Source: Ramazzottius varieornatus
Lineage: Eukaryota > Tardigrada > Eutardigrada > Parachela > Ramazzottiidae
Reading direction: 5' to 3'
DNA length: 64,000 nucleotides
Assembly (NCBI GenBank): GCA_001949185.1
Contig: BDGG01000006.1
Location: forward strand, 664,827 to 728,826
Under the pieces are notes generated by a model, which saw nothing but the letters and a program-made list of their open reading frames with translations, did not search any database and had not been told where the DNA came from. The translations under genes and the position numbers were made by a program. The first letter of the stretch is position 1, and the number at the start of each line of letters is the position of its first letter. Shown in pieces: positions 22,284-34,104 of the stretch.

Positions 22284-23704
22284 CTATTGAATGGAGCATG
22301 CGTCCTCCTTAGGAGCTCGTGGTCCGTCAATACTCGGTGGCCACTCAAAGCCATCAGGATCTCCAAAAAGCCCTTCCATGAACACCCGGTAGCCAATGAC
22401 GTAGCACTCGGGAGTGGGGACATTGCCGCTGTCTTTCTGATGGTGGTACATGTCACGAGTACACATGACGTCCAAGCCGTACTTCCCTTCTGCTCCCGTG
22501 AAGGCTTTGTACGCCACTGTTTCCACCGAAATGATATTGGCCCCGGTAAACGAAGTCCATTTCTCGAGACGTGCCAACAAGTCTTTTTTAGGTTCAAACG
22601 GCGAGCCACGGTTGAAAAAGCCGCGCTGGACCAAGGCTGGTAGGAACAGCTTGCAAGTAATGCGCGGTATCACCGAAGGATACAGCGGTGGGCCATCGTC
22701 CTCGTTCAAGATGGCCGTGAAGAACACTCGTATGAAACGAAGGTGGTAGTGCCCCCATGCTGGTCTTCTGTGGACCTTCTTGTAGGTGGAATGGCAATCA
22801 TACTGGCCATACTCGTCGGTCCTGGTCGAATACGACTTGATGTTGAGAATGCGGGAATTCTCCGGCATCGACTCCTTCTAATGGCAAAAATAACGCGGTT
22901 GGTTTTAGTTTTAATTTAAACTTGATCCAACGTGGCAGTCCAGTGTCAACTGCCATCTCAACTCACCCAACTGTTCACATATTCCATTACTCTGCCATGT
23001 CGTTCCACACTGCCTTTGTGCAATCTCATGTATTCTTTCCCGCTAATGAGGGTCACGCACTTCTCCAGATTCAGTTCCGGCACGAAGGTCGCCAGCCCTA
23101 CCGAAACACGACTCCTTGCCTGGGGGTCGCATTCATACCATACTCTCAAGAAGGTCATGACTGCATCGCTTTGCGGTTTGGGATTTCCAGTGGCCGCATC
23201 GGGATCCAGTAGCTCACAGAGTTTTACACCGCGCACTTCGATGGCCTCCACCGCTAACAATCGTCCAGCCAACGGTTGGCTGGCTAGCTGGTTAGTCAGC
23301 TTCTGTGTCAGGCTGTCCATCGTATCTTGCACCGGCGATTCCTTTCCACACTTCGGCAGGACGTGAAAGTAGCCGATTTGAACGGGCAACGCTTCCTTCG
23401 ATTTCTTGTCATCGTTGGAATTGGATGACGTGAACCAGAGACGTAGACCGTCGACGTAGTACCAGTCAATCTCACTGCCGCTTTGGGTGAAGGACATACA
23501 GTTGGCTTTCATCAGCTGGCCCTTCTTCACACGGTGACGGATGGTCTCGCATGACTTGATGGTGATACTGCGCTTTTCAGCTAGGAAAAAGTTGGCTTTG
23601 CCAACGACAACGCTGAACCGTTCGAAAGTCGGCGCCGTCAAGAAAGAGCCCCGTTCCAGACATTCGGGGATGAAGTCTTGCTGTATCAAGCCAGAGCTCA
23701 TCAT
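22284..23704 (-). CDS. Unrecognised 443-residue protein, two exons
   Basis: Exons 22967-23704 and 22284-22877 join at a GT-AG intron (TTGG|GTGAGT ... CCATTAG) and keep phase, giving a 443-residue protein. There is no signal peptide and no membrane helix. Segments with strong protein character include FERFSVVVGKANFFLAEKRS, DWYYVDGLRLWFTSSNSNDD and GYRVFMEGLFGDPDGFEWPP. The second exon carries a His/Tyr-rich stretch (AWGHYHLRFIRVFFTAILNE). I do not recognise the family; the composition suggests a globular cytosolic protein. It starts 218 bp from a small plus-strand frame at 23922, so the two may share a divergent promoter. The long, clean frame and good splice sites make it a confident gene of unknown function. 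Confidence 0.8.
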
Positions 23705-23921
23705 ATATGGAAAGTAACAGTAGCAACAACCGTAGCAGATGACTGTGCTAGGTTGAAGCTAGCGTGGAACGTTTTTAGATTTGTGAGCACTACTTCTGAG
23801 TACGAAGTGTGTGATTATAGTCGGTTTTCATGTGAGCTGTCAGCTGTAGGTAAAATAACTCAGATATGACCTATGACGTCAGGCAATTCATTTTATTGAG
23901 AGATCGCGAGCGAGCTCAGCT

Positions 23922-24173
23922 TTGGCTTCCACGACGTCAAGATTGTGTTTTATTAGTCACCGTCATCTAACTAAAAAAGCGCCGACTGACGACATAATGA
24001 CGTCGGACCTCCACGACGGAGCTCCCCGCAATCGCTCTGCCCACGGCTCGATATCGCTTGATGAGGAGGAAACAATAGCCACCTATCGCAAGCTCATAAA
24101 CAAAGCAAGTCGGATAAAGTTCGAAGCTCGTACCGTCTTAGACAAACATTATGAATTATTATGGGGAGATTAG
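23922..24173 (+). CDS. Small hypothetical protein, 58-83 residues
   Basis: An open frame with possible starts at 23922 and 23998. The C-terminal half is strongly helical and charged (DEEETIATYRKLINKASRIK, ending HYELLWGD). It is divergent to the 443-residue gene. No family is recognised. The second ATG gives a compact acidic-basic protein. The coding call rests on composition only. Confidence 0.35.
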   Translation: MASTTSRLCFISHRHLTKKAPTDDIMTSDLHDGAPRNRSAHGSISLDEEETIATYRKLINKASRIKFEARTVLDKHYELLWGD

Positions 24174-24174
24174 C

Positions 24175-24345
24175 AAACGAAAATTGCAAGACTTTCATCC
24201 CAAGTAGCGCAAGGTGTCACTGCAGGTAGCTGGCAACTTGCACCACATGAATTCATCGTCATAAGTGACGCAGAATCTCATTGTTATTGGCTGGATGCGT
24301 GCGCCACTTTAGGTAATGATCTTGCACGTCTCGTTTGCCGGCCTC
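24175..24345. mobile_element. AAGTGGCGCA element, double hairpin, degenerate
   Basis: Two adjacent hairpins (about 24200-24250 and 24270-24316) of the AAGTGGCGCA/TGCGCCACTT family lie between outer inverted words (AACGAAAATTGCAAGA and CTTGCACGTCTCGTTTGCC). It sits just beyond the 3' end of the JIP3/4 gene. Confidence 0.65.
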
Positions 24346-24661
24346 CCTCTTGTTAGTCTTTGGTTTTATTTCCCGCTCAGGAATATTTGTTCACTCAAAC
24401 ACACAGTAAATAAAACAAAAAAGTTTCGACTGTTGTACATCGGAAAGAAAAAACACTCTGCGAGAAGCTAATAAAAAATTCACACACATCACTGAACTAT
24501 GATTATTTCAGCTTGGTGTGGAAGATAATTTTCATTCACGAAAAAAGCACCGAAACCAGAAAAGACTCTAATTCAGAACTAGCGTTAGCGAAAAACCTCT
24601 TCTGTTCGGCAAGTACAAAAAAGAGAGTTGTAAAACTCACGCACACCTTCCTCCTCTACTG

Positions 24662-27600
24662 TCACGAATGCTCGGTGTCAGTCATGGGGATCTGCCATAC
24701 CGTGAGGTGGCTACGGTCTGTCCGACTGGGTGTCTGTTGAAGATGGCTTCTGCGCGAGTCGATCGAGGCACGATCGCTATCGTCACCGAGATATTCACTA
24801 TCATCTACAAAAACATCAAAAAAAACCATTTCCAGCGGTGAATATTTTTCCTGTGACTTTATGAAAATCCTAGAAAATTTTCAAAAATAACTCTCTTTTT
24901 TATGTATCTTTTTTGCTGAAGTAAAATAGCTTTGCGAATGATGCTTACCGAACCGGAAGTCAATGTAACCTTCACCACCGGACATGAGCAGCGTCATGCC
25001 ACCATCCGCCAGTGGCCCCACTGCCTCGGCAGAGTTCTTTCTGGAGCCAGAGGGCGCAGCTGCCGCGCCGTTCTGGAAGTGGCCCGGCGCACCAGGTACC
25101 GACACGAAGAACTTGACTTCTTCCTTGTGGCCATGGTAGGACACTTGGACCAGACTGGGGCTGCAGAAAGGGACTATGCAGGAGACGCCAGAGCGTCCGG
25201 AAGGAACTAACGAAGTGGCTGTCGCGTCTGGCCCTGGAGAACCATGAAAAAATACTATAAAAAAATACTATAAAAAATAAAAATATGGGAGCTTCGACAA
25301 ACGAACCCGACAAGACTGCCACTCCGCAAGTGGCGCACGCTCTCGAACAATTACACTGAGATTGTGCGCCAGTTGGGAACACGATCTTGTTGATCATGTA
25401 CGCCAAGCTTCCAAAGTTGTTAAAGAAAAAAATCGGAAAAAACGTGTAGAGAACTGCGAATACCGTTTGAGAATGGCGCTGAAAGGACCACGCCGGTGCT
25501 AGTGCCGATCCACAGGCGCATGCAGGAGATGGTCATGGCAGTAATGCGAACTATGGACAGACCAAGCCGGCTTTTGCCTGCAATATAATAGATCCGAATA
25601 TTCAAGCACCGTGGCACCGAAGAGAATATCTAGCCATAATAACTTTGCACATTACTCTACGGTAATTGTGATATGTACCGGTCATCATGGAGGAGAGAGG
25701 TTCAATATTGAGATCCTGCAGGTGCTGATGAGTTCCGGTATGGAAAAGCCGGAGAGTATTGTCAAGTCTGATCGAGACCCAGACGCCTTCGCCGATCCAT
25801 GCCATCTGGCGAATGGCGCTATCCTGCTTCGGAACTGCCTCAAAATTGTCCTGCAATATCGCGTAACGTATCAATAATTGCCTCAAAAACTCTCAGGAAA
25901 ATCCGGGTCGAAATTCTAATTTTAGACGTTCCAAGAAATCCCAAAAAATAACCAGAAAGAAACGGGAGCTCGGCAAAAAAGGTTCTTGCCCAAGTGGCGC
26001 AAACTCCTAGTGTTTTTGGCTGGAAATGTGCGCCACTTGTGAAAACGATCCTTTGATTGTTTCCCCCAAGTGGCTCCCGTTCTATGTGTTACTGGCTAAC
26101 AGGCGTGCGCCAGCTGGGGAAACGGTCTTTACCCAAATGAGACGAGCAAGGAAATGAGGAAGGCGCGGGAAAAGTACCTTGATTTCGAGGGTGACGGGAT
26201 CCACGATGTAGACTTTGTTCTTACAGCCACACCAGACGGCCTCGTTGCGGACCGCCACCATGGAGCGGATGGCGTGGTCGGGCTGACCGAGATTCAGCTG
26301 GTGGTAGTTGGCCGTGTCCCACGCCCCGTCGTTGGTCCGATGGAAGACTGCGATGGTACCGTCGGCCAGCGAAGCGAACACTCGTCCGCGAATATGTCTG
26401 AGAAAACAATCATAACGCAATTATTATTACGTTAAGCAGCCTTATTCGATGCTCATGCCAAAGCCAAATTGCTCATGCCGAAATCTGGAAAGTCAAAACT
26501 ATTCAAATGAATCAGATAATATCATATTAAATCCCAGGTGAAAACTTCAAATCTGTCCCAAATCACTCAGCTTTCTTCTAGGATATTTCCACAACGACAA
26601 AGCGAATAGCCGGTATCTAGTGGCTCCTTACAACCTTACATGATGCAAAGAACGGCGTCCGGAAGAGCTACTTTGTGCATTCGCTTCCTGTAAGACCTCG
26701 TCGCCGAAAAGACAAACAACCTGAAGGAAAACCAAAACACATCCCTGAGCACTTATTCGAAATCAGACTTCGATGAGAAGGATTGAATCTTACCCGCCAC
26801 GCTGGCTGCCGATCCAGACAGTCTTGCCTCGCTCGGCTTCCAACAGCAGCTGTTCTTCCTCGTCCCTCTCCGCAGCCGGTTCTTGTAGTTCATTCTGCAG
26901 GCTGCTGTCTCCACCAGCCGACGTGTCTGTACCGCTGTCCGGCCGGAACATGGGGGAAGACCCTGTGGCACAGGAAACGTACGTAATACTGCCCAAGTCG
27001 GGAACGGCGCTACCTGTCTTGATGGCCGCTTCTCTTTCCGCGGTCAAGATTAGCGAAGAGTGGCGAAGATGGTCGCGCTCTTTGGCTGACGGATAATCTG
27101 CTGTATTCACCGCTGTAAGAAGTCACACGATTTATTCCACAGGAAATAAATGGAGAAGGGAAGCTCGGCAAACACGAGATCACTTTTCCAAGTGGCGCAT
27201 GTTTCCAGCCTATATTAACGAGGCGGTGCGTCACTTGGGAAAGCACGACTTACCGGGTACGCAGGCGATGCAGAGGAGGTGCGACGAGCAGACATTGAAG
27301 GACTCCAAGACGTCGTTGGGCTTACTGGCATCGACTATGGAGATTTTGCCCGCGGAATGCGTCGAGCTGCAAATCCATATCGAAGACAAGGGCGGTGTCT
27401 TTTCGAAAGCTTGCAGCTGTCGTTGCATGGGAGACTGGACTTCGGCGGGAATCGAACCCGGAAGGGACCGCGCAGGTGAAGTGGGGGAAGCGCCTTGGAC
27501 CGCGATGGTCGGTGGCGTCAGATGCGTTACTCCCACCGCACACCATATCTATGATGAAAGCGAGCTAAAAGAAGACCTACCCTTGTGATTAAAAGCTTTC

Positions 27601-30600
27601 GAAACTTACTTTCATGTCGGGGTCTTTTTCAACCAGAGGTCGACAGTACACCGGCAAAGGTATGCCGACTTGGTTGGGCGCGTTTTCTTGAGAAGAAATG
27701 GACGATGGTACGCTCCAGCCGTACGCTTGGACTCTTCCGGCCTGTTCTTGACGCATGATGGTACTGGAAGACGGTAGACTTGGTCCACTATCAGTCCAGG
27801 TTGGTCTACAAAAGAAGCGCAATGTGTAAAATATCACAGGAAAACGCCCTTAGACTCGACTGGTAATCCGCGAGAATATTCAAGCCGCGCACTAAGACAC
27901 GCTATTCGCCCAATAAAATGCGCCACTTCATCCAGAAACTGCACCCCTATTGAACGGCACAATTTCACATGAAGAGCCGAGAAAAAATTGCGCTATTGTA
28001 TCTGGAAAACTGTTCCCATATTTAACTGGCGCTTCGCACCGGAGATTTGAGATGTGAAATTGCGCCACTTATGAAAAACCGTGTATTTTACTCGTGGTTA
28101 TTGCTTTTGATTTCTTACACTGAAATTTCTTGGCTCAAGTCGACAATCTGCGTGATATCCATGGGTTCAGTGTACATCGGTGGTGGGGGAGAGCGCGAAG
28201 GGACGCTTTGCGGAGGAGAAGCAGAGGCAGTCGATCCACTGTCAGTGCCATAACGAACACTGCTGTTATCCCTGCTTTGCGACGTCCCGAAGAGATTGCC
28301 GAAACTGCGAGAAGAAAACAGATCAATACTTATTACGCGCATTTACAAGATCTATTTGCATCTGATTGTCCCCGATTCATCCACCGATTGATGTCAGGAG
28401 AGATCAAGTCAGCCGAACAACTTTCCCATCACAGATGAGATTCCATGTTTTCGACAGCATACTTTTTCTAGATTTCTTTGCGAATTTTATTTCGTTTGTT
28501 CTTCAGACGGATATTTTCGAGGATTATTACTGAGAGAAATCATATTTCCCTAGTTAATTGTCTTACGTTTTCATTTTTCATGAGTATCGCTTTCATTCTA
28601 ACCAGACTTACAATTTCCACAGGCCGGATTTTCGTTGTCGTTCCGGTACTCTTCCCACCGAGATCTGAGCTTGCTTAGAGCGAATGGCTTCGTCTTGGAG
28701 TTCCATCAGTTGTTCCTTGTACTTGTTCTTTTCTTGGACGACGCGCGCCATTTCTAGCCGAGTGAAGCGCTTCTGTTGGCCGTATGGAACATTCTCGTCA
28801 CTTTCACTGGCTTCCACCAACTTCTTCTCGTAAAAGTCGCGCAGCTTCTTCGCGTTGTCCTCCAAGTAAGCGATGCGTTCTTTCAGCTTGTTCTTCATTT
28901 CTTGTATTGAATGAATCTCTTCTTTCAACATGTGCTTTTCCCTGCAAAAATAAAAGAGCCGTGAATAATTAAAGATAATCGGGACGCCGGCAAATATTTT
29001 TACCCAGCTCGTTATCCCAAGTGGCGCAGCTTTGCACTGTTATTGGCTGGGAGCGTGCGCCACTTGGAAAAGCTATCCGGGTAAATCTATCCAGCCGGCG
29101 TCTAAGTTCTGCTTAGCAGAAGGTGCTATCTTACCCGGTTAGCTCGTCCAGTTGAGCAATGAGATCATCTTTGACAATATTCAGCGCGTTTCTGTAAAGC
29201 GAAAAACAACAGCATGTTGATCACGAATAAAGAACGGCGAAGCCTCGGACAGAAATGGAAAATCAACTTACTTGGTGGCAAGAAGGTTGTTGTTTTCGCG
29301 GATGAGTTCCTCGACTTCTCGGCTGATACCTAAAAGGGATACGAAGTTCAAGCGCGAAATTTGAGCAATGCTGAACAGTTAACACATGCAGAAAGGGACA
29401 AGAGGATGTTAGTGAGGTCTTATTTACCACCAAAGCTGGGAAACTTCCCACCGGTGACTGTGAGGAAGACAAACGGGATGTTAGGTCAGCTGTAAGATGT
29501 GTTAAGACGAGGGACACCCAGGACTACCATCACCCATATGGACTAAGACAAACGGCAAACGTCAAGCCAGTCCATGGCTGTCGCACCTTCACCTCCGGCG
29601 CTGGAATTCAACCGGACTTTATCACCATCTCCACCTTCCGCCTCGGAATCCGACTCGTCCTTCCTTTCCATCGAAGATTCTGCAAAGGAAAATGCGAAAT
29701 AGACGCGTTGTTCAGTCTTCCTAGAAAGCAGTAGAAAGTCGTCACCTAAAACGTTATCTTCGTCAGCTTCCATACTCATTTCCGGGTAGGATATATCACT
29801 GGAAAAAACCCCATAAAATTAGTGGCTGAATTCCAGACAAGACACAAGCGAGCAAAAGTAGCCCTGGTTGTCAACATCTAATTTTTATCAGATGAAAAGG
29901 TTTAAGAAATAATGAGCGGAGGACCATAAAAATATATTAATAAATTGGGAGCTCGGCAAACAAATTCGACGAGATGGTCTTCGCAAGTGGTGCATGCTTC
30001 TAGTGTTACTGAGCGAGAAGGCGCGCCACTTGGAAAACCATCTTGGTCGACCTTGTTTGCCCACCATCCAGTTCGAAAGGAGAACCCTTTGCGAGAAACA
30101 CTTGACTACCTGGCGTTTCGAAGCATCTGACTCGCGTAAGGAACTGTCTGGGCATACTGTCGTACGTCGCTGGATTTTTCCACGCGTTGGCCGAAGCGTT
30201 CTTCGGCAGCGGAGAGGACCGCGCGACTCTGTCGCATCAGTCCCTCATATTCTTCCTCCTGTTGTGCGCTCGTGGGTTCAGAACCCTCCCTGTAAAAACA
30301 CACAAACTAGAGTCACGTGACGCCCAAGGAAGGCAAACAGGTCTCAAAGCCGCGGACGTCACCCGAGAAGATGATAGAGATTAGAGAGCTGTTTTACCGT
30401 CTGTTAGCTATCAAACTGCTGAGATCATCAGAATTTCCTCCGCTGTCAAGCAGCATGCGTGTTCGTTCGAGATGCTCCGCGTGCGCTTTGAAAAGCTGTT
30501 AAACATCGCAAACCCACTTTCAGTATGCCGAAAAAGGTCGAGACGACGAAATCGCGTGAATGAATACCTGTGAATATCGCTCGTAAAGCTTTTCATTATC

Positions 30601-31427
30601 CTTCTTCGCCTCGCGTTCTTTATCCTCGAACCGACTTACTAAAATAAGCACACATACCCAATAAGCATCTTTCCATTGCGCGAAACAGCTAACAACGAAG
30701 ATTAAGTCAAGAATATGCAAAAACAGTTTCTTACTTTGGTCTGCAGCATTCTTCGACTTCAGTTCTAATATCCGCACGATAGCTTCCAGGCTTTCGAGTT
30801 TCTCCTGCTGCTTTCGCTTCTCTTCTTCGACAGTGTCTTCAGCTTCCAGCGTTTTCTGAAACAGTACGAGATCAGGTTGAAGCCCGGAAGACTTCGGGTC
30901 CCGAAGTTCGGGAAGCGAACAGAGCAGAAAATCGTATTCGGACCGGAAGTAAATCAATCGTCGACAATCAACCGAACAAACACAGTCTGTTGAATCAACA
31001 GTCAACCGTGACGCCTTCATTTCTGCAATTAACTAGGGAAAAACAAGGATTCATTTTCGTTACTAATTTTTCTTACTCGGTCCAGTTGTTTCCGGAGCTG
31101 TTTTTCCCGTTCGAAATGGACGGCCAGTTGTTCGTTGTCCTCGCGCAGCAGTTCAATCTCCGCTTTATGCTCCTCATTCTCGTTGTAGGTTTGTTCCAGC
31201 ACCTCCAGGACATTGACGACTTGGGGCATCAGTTCCTCCACCACCTTCTCGCCATACTTGACAATCAGCTTCTCGAATTCCGCGTAGACATCCCGCGCGA
31301 GAGCCTGCACCTTTTCCGACATTTCAAAAGCTTCCTGCGAGTGTAACCCAGGCGAGGAAGCACCTGCAGGCTTGACTGAACGTCGATAAGCAGCTGTGGC
31401 AGGCGAGCTGCTGGTTCTACCACTCAT
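24662..31427 (-). CDS. C-Jun-amino-terminal kinase-interacting protein 3/4 (JIP3/SPAG9-type scaffold)
   Basis: Many small exons follow the known order of this family. The first (31080-31427) starts MSGRTSSSP and holds the RH1 region: [40 protein letters not shown] and a leucine-zipper coiled coil. Next are the second coiled coil (about 30730-30860), a Ser/acidic linker (29560-29790) and the RH2 block around 28700 ([20 protein letters not shown]). The C-terminal WD40-like propeller follows: [20 protein letters not shown] (27360), [19 protein letters not shown] (26380), [20 protein letters not shown] (25790) and [16 protein letters not shown] (25510). The end is [10 protein letters not shown] with a stop at 24662. 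The family links kinesin-1, dynein/dynactin, ARF6 and JNK on axonal and endosomal vesicles. Introns hold at least six hairpins of the AAGTGGCGCA family. I did not resolve every exon edge. Confidence 0.9.
25290..25400. mobile_element. AAGTGGCGCA element, single hairpin (JIP3/4 intron)
   Basis: A hairpin AAGTGGCGCACGCTC ... GTGCGCCAGTT flanked by weaker outer inverted words (GACAAACGAACCCGACAAGA / GATCTTGTTGATCATGTACG). Confidence 0.75.
25965..26140. mobile_element. AAGTGGCGCA element, double hairpin (JIP3/4 intron)
   Basis: Starts with GGGAGCTCGGCAAAAAAGG, followed by two hairpins (25988-26041 and 26069-26122) with TTTTTGGCTGG and TTACTGGCT in the loops. The left outer word is the consensus element end. 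Confidence 0.8.
27160..27260. mobile_element. AAGTGGCGCA element, single hairpin (JIP3/4 intron)
   Basis: Begins AAGCTCGGCAAACACGAGAT, then the hairpin CCAAGTGGCGCATG ... GTGCGTCACTTGGG. Confidence 0.8.
28983..29101. mobile_element. AAGTGGCGCA element with divergent perfect ends
   Basis: This copy has ends GACGCCGGC and GCCGGCGTC rather than GAGCTCGGC. Inner inverted words are TACCCAGCTC-type and GGGTA, around a strong hairpin CCCAAGTGGCGCAGC ... GCGTGCGCCACTTGG. It lies in a JIP3/4 intron and shows the complete unit in about 119 bp. Confidence 0.85.
29948..30062. mobile_element. AAGTGGCGCA element, single hairpin, near-complete palindrome
   Basis: GGGAGCTCGGCAAACAAATT pairs across about 115 bp with GACCTTGTTTGCCC, and GAGATGGTCTTCGCAAGTGG with CACTTGGAAAACCATCTTG. 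Almost the whole unit is one imperfect palindrome. Confidence 0.85.
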
Positions 31428-31945
31428 GGCTGTACAGGCCCTACAGGTACGTATGTTTACGTCATTCCTGCTCACACCTAACAATCATCTCACTCATGCA
31501 TAACCAGTTACACCACGTTCAAAAATGCACCCACATTTCATCCAGGATTTCAGACTCAAAGGGAAGATTCTCGTCAGTATTCAGTATCATTCAGCAACCT
31601 GACACTTGACAAGCTAAATGTTAAAAATGGGCAACAAAACCAGGCATGCAAATAAACAAAATAAAGACTGAAAAGAGCCCATAGTTGTAGATCCTACTCG
31701 GGCCGAAAATACGCTGGTCGGCATTAAAGGTGAAAGTGGACAGCCTACTGTCAAATCCTATATTGATCCGACATCGATCGCTGAAAGATTTTCGAGCACC
31801 AGATGGTTTGCCATGAACTGGTCAAGTCCGCGCCGAGTGTGCTCGCTGAAGGCTGTGCCATTAAGGAAGCGGAACACGAAAGTCCCTTGACAAACTGAAT
31901 CTTCCTCGGGAAAAAACAACAGATAAGATTCCCCAAGTTCTTTTT
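31428..31945. other. No gene recognised
   Basis: Sits between the JIP3/4 start and the downstream end of the coiled-coil gene at 31946, both on the minus strand. Probably contains the JIP3/4 promoter; no specific motif is recognised. Confidence 0.4.
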
Positions 31946-33181
31946 TCAGTGTTGAGGATTGGAAGACAGTCCCAGATTGGACAGCTTCATGACGACGCCT
32001 TCCAGCTCTTTCCCCACGTTCTCAATCAAGTCCTGGACATTCCTCTGGCTGCCATTCTCCGACACAGTTCCACTTCGTCGCGAGTCTCCTGCTCCACCTC
32101 GAGGTAGACTCATCTGCGCTTTTGAATTACTACGCTCCATGGGCGGTGACATAGGCCGAGTTCTTTGCTGTCCACTCATCTGTGGTTCTTCCATCCGTGG
32201 CGCACTGGGTTCCTTCCTCGCCGGAGGGCGACCTTCTTCCGGTCTTGTCGGCAGTCGATGTTCGCTTTGAGGTTTCAACCTACCTTCTCCTGCCAATTTT
32301 TGTCGGATAGCACGGAAACGATCGAGGCGTTCACCCGATGACAAAGCCTTCGATGGTGATTTTTGCGGACCCGGCAGATTGTGACTGGACAAATATGCCA
32401 AAATACGGTCTTCGCGCCGTTGCTCGTCGGCTTTCTTCCTCGCGTAGAACCTCGCCCATTTTTCAGAAGTATCAAGCAGCTGACCTTCTTCGTCTTCTTG
32501 CCCATTTCCTTCCACGTTATTTTCGATAGTTTCCTGAACATCCTCCCGTTCGATTTCCGCCGACTTTCGCACCATACTCGTGTCGGAATGTCGTAGTTTA
32601 CCTTCGGACCCTCTTTCCGTCAATCGCCTTTTCAACGACTTATAAACCTGCGTCCTGAAATCTTTCCAATTTTGCGGTCCACTGTCCGCTTCCGAATCAC
32701 TTTCTTCCTGGTCAGACTGAGGCTGAGGTTGACGTTCCTGGGAAATTTCTTCCCGATGATGAAGATGCGGCTTCCGTCGGTCCGTTCGATGTTTCTCATG
32801 TAACGAACGATCAGACTCACGTCGGAGCGGCAATTTTCGGTCTTCAGATTCACGAGGTTGTGGATTGTCATGACGATCGTCCGGTTGTTCGTCTCGGTAT
32901 GGCAGTGTGGGATGTGACCGAGTTTGTCGTGAACGGCTGGGAGGCTCGGCGACCTGCGCAATCTGGAAGAGCTGGCGTTTCAGACGTTGGTGCTTGCGCT
33001 CCAGCCGGGCATTTTCATCCTGTAAGTGGGCAATGATATCGTTGGCGTACTGAAGGGAAGAGGCGATTTCGTAGTTTATGTTCTCCAGCTCGTCGGTCAG
33101 TTGCACAGAGGGACGCTGCGTCAGTGACGCCCCGTAGCGCTCACGAGCTGTGGCTGGATATTGCCGGGATTCTCTAGGCAT
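31946..33181 (-). CDS. Coiled-coil, charge-rich protein, single exon, 411 residues
   Basis: A long intronless frame. I prefer the start at 33181 (MPRESRQYP); a start 8 codons upstream is possible. Residues 30-75 form a coiled coil (ELENINYEIASSLQYANDII, then HLQDENARLERKHQRLKRQL). A highly charged, probably disordered Arg/Glu/His/Gln region follows, then a short helix (KWARFYARKKADEQRREDRI). The tail is Pro/Ser-rich and ends with a second helix (VQDLIENVGKELEGVVMKLS). No enzyme motif or membrane segment is present. Features fit a cytoskeletal or centrosomal scaffold, but that is inference; I do not recognise the family. It lies head to tail upstream of the JIP3/4 gene on the same strand. Confidence 0.75.
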   Translation of the reverse strand: MPRESRQYPATARERYGASLTQRPSVQLTDELENINYEIASSLQYANDIIAHLQDENARLERKHQRLKRQLFQIAQVAEPPSRSRQTRSHPTLPYRDEQPDDRHDNPQPRESEDRKLPLRRESDRSLHEKHRTDRRKPHLHHREEISQERQPQPQSDQEESDSEADSGPQNWKDFRTQVYKSLKRRLTERGSEGKLRHSDTSMVRKSAEIEREDVQETIENNVEGNGQEDEEGQLLDTSEKWARFYARKKADEQRREDRILAYLSSHNLPGPQKSPSKALSSGERLDRFRAIRQKLAGEGRLKPQSEHRLPTRPEEGRPPARKEPSAPRMEEPQMSGQQRTRPMSPPMERSNSKAQMSLPRGGAGDSRRSGTVSENGSQRNVQDLIENVGKELEGVVMKLSNLGLSSNPQH

Positions 33182-33952
33182 GTTCACGGCACTTCGAAAA
33201 CACAATGCCGGTCGACCTTTGCGCGCAACCCAGTTCTCTATATATGTATATTCAGACTTCGTTCACGATGAGAGTTGAGATCTGTCAACAAAGGCCACAG
33301 AGTGGACACAATTAGAACAAAGGAGGAACCCGCGTAATTGTCAATTGATGCTGGAGGTTGTCAAGGAGTTTCTCGCACATCCTAGTGGTCTTGGTTCATA
33401 AAGGGGAGGCGAAGTATCAAGAAAATAATTTGAACATGCCAATTGGCGTTCGAAGTATCATTAGCATGCATGGCAAGCTGAGGGTCGACTAACTCAGAGA
33501 TAATTTTTGGACACAAAAACTAAGCTATTTGGTTTTTGTTTCTTATCCCATATTGCGTTCGATCTCATTGTTGCCCTGTAAATCTCACGTTGCCTTTGGT
33601 CATCCGATTTGATGACGTCAAGGTTCCCATGTTGATTTCCTAGGTACTCCCAGGGTAACCATATCGCACATTGAAACCTTGTTGATCCCATGCCGAATTA
33701 ACCATGCCCATCTCATTACGTCACGAGTCCCACATGAAAACCCTTTTGAGAGCCGCATCCAAATCTCCCACATAGAGTACAATGGCGGACCCAGTCTACA
33801 CTGCTGCCACCTGTTGTTCGTGAAGTCATGATTCCACATTGATAAACATGGTCTGGTTTGGCTGTAGAGTCCTACATTTGGGCCACAGTCTTGAACAATT
33901 TGGACCTCTAGCTTGTTTTAGCATTCTTAGTTTGTTTTGAATTGTTGTTAAA
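33182..33952. other. No gene recognised
   Basis: Contains short minus-strand frames (33494-33839) with Trp-rich, non-protein-like composition. No repeats stand out. Confidence 0.4.
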
Positions 33953-34104
33953 GTACCTGTAAATATTCGCTGCGTCCGCCCAGTACGTCATCGTACAAGT
34001 GATGTACAGCCCCGGTCCGGTTTCACGGATCGCGCAACCCCCTACGGGGGTGCATCGTCACGTACGTGTACGCACTGCGTGGATGCAGCGAATATTTACA
34101 GTAC
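33953..34104. mobile_element. Small inverted-repeat element (MITE-like)
   Basis: GTACCTGTAAATATTCGCTG at the left end pairs with AGCGAATATTTACAGTAC at the right end. The centre contains a second palindrome, CCCCCTACGGGGG. About 150 bp, non-coding. Confidence 0.85.

Noticed and set aside
25240-25285. AT-rich tandem ATACTATAAAAA repeats as a regulatory site
   Set aside because: A simple sequence slippage tract in an intron next to a hairpin element; no evidence of function.
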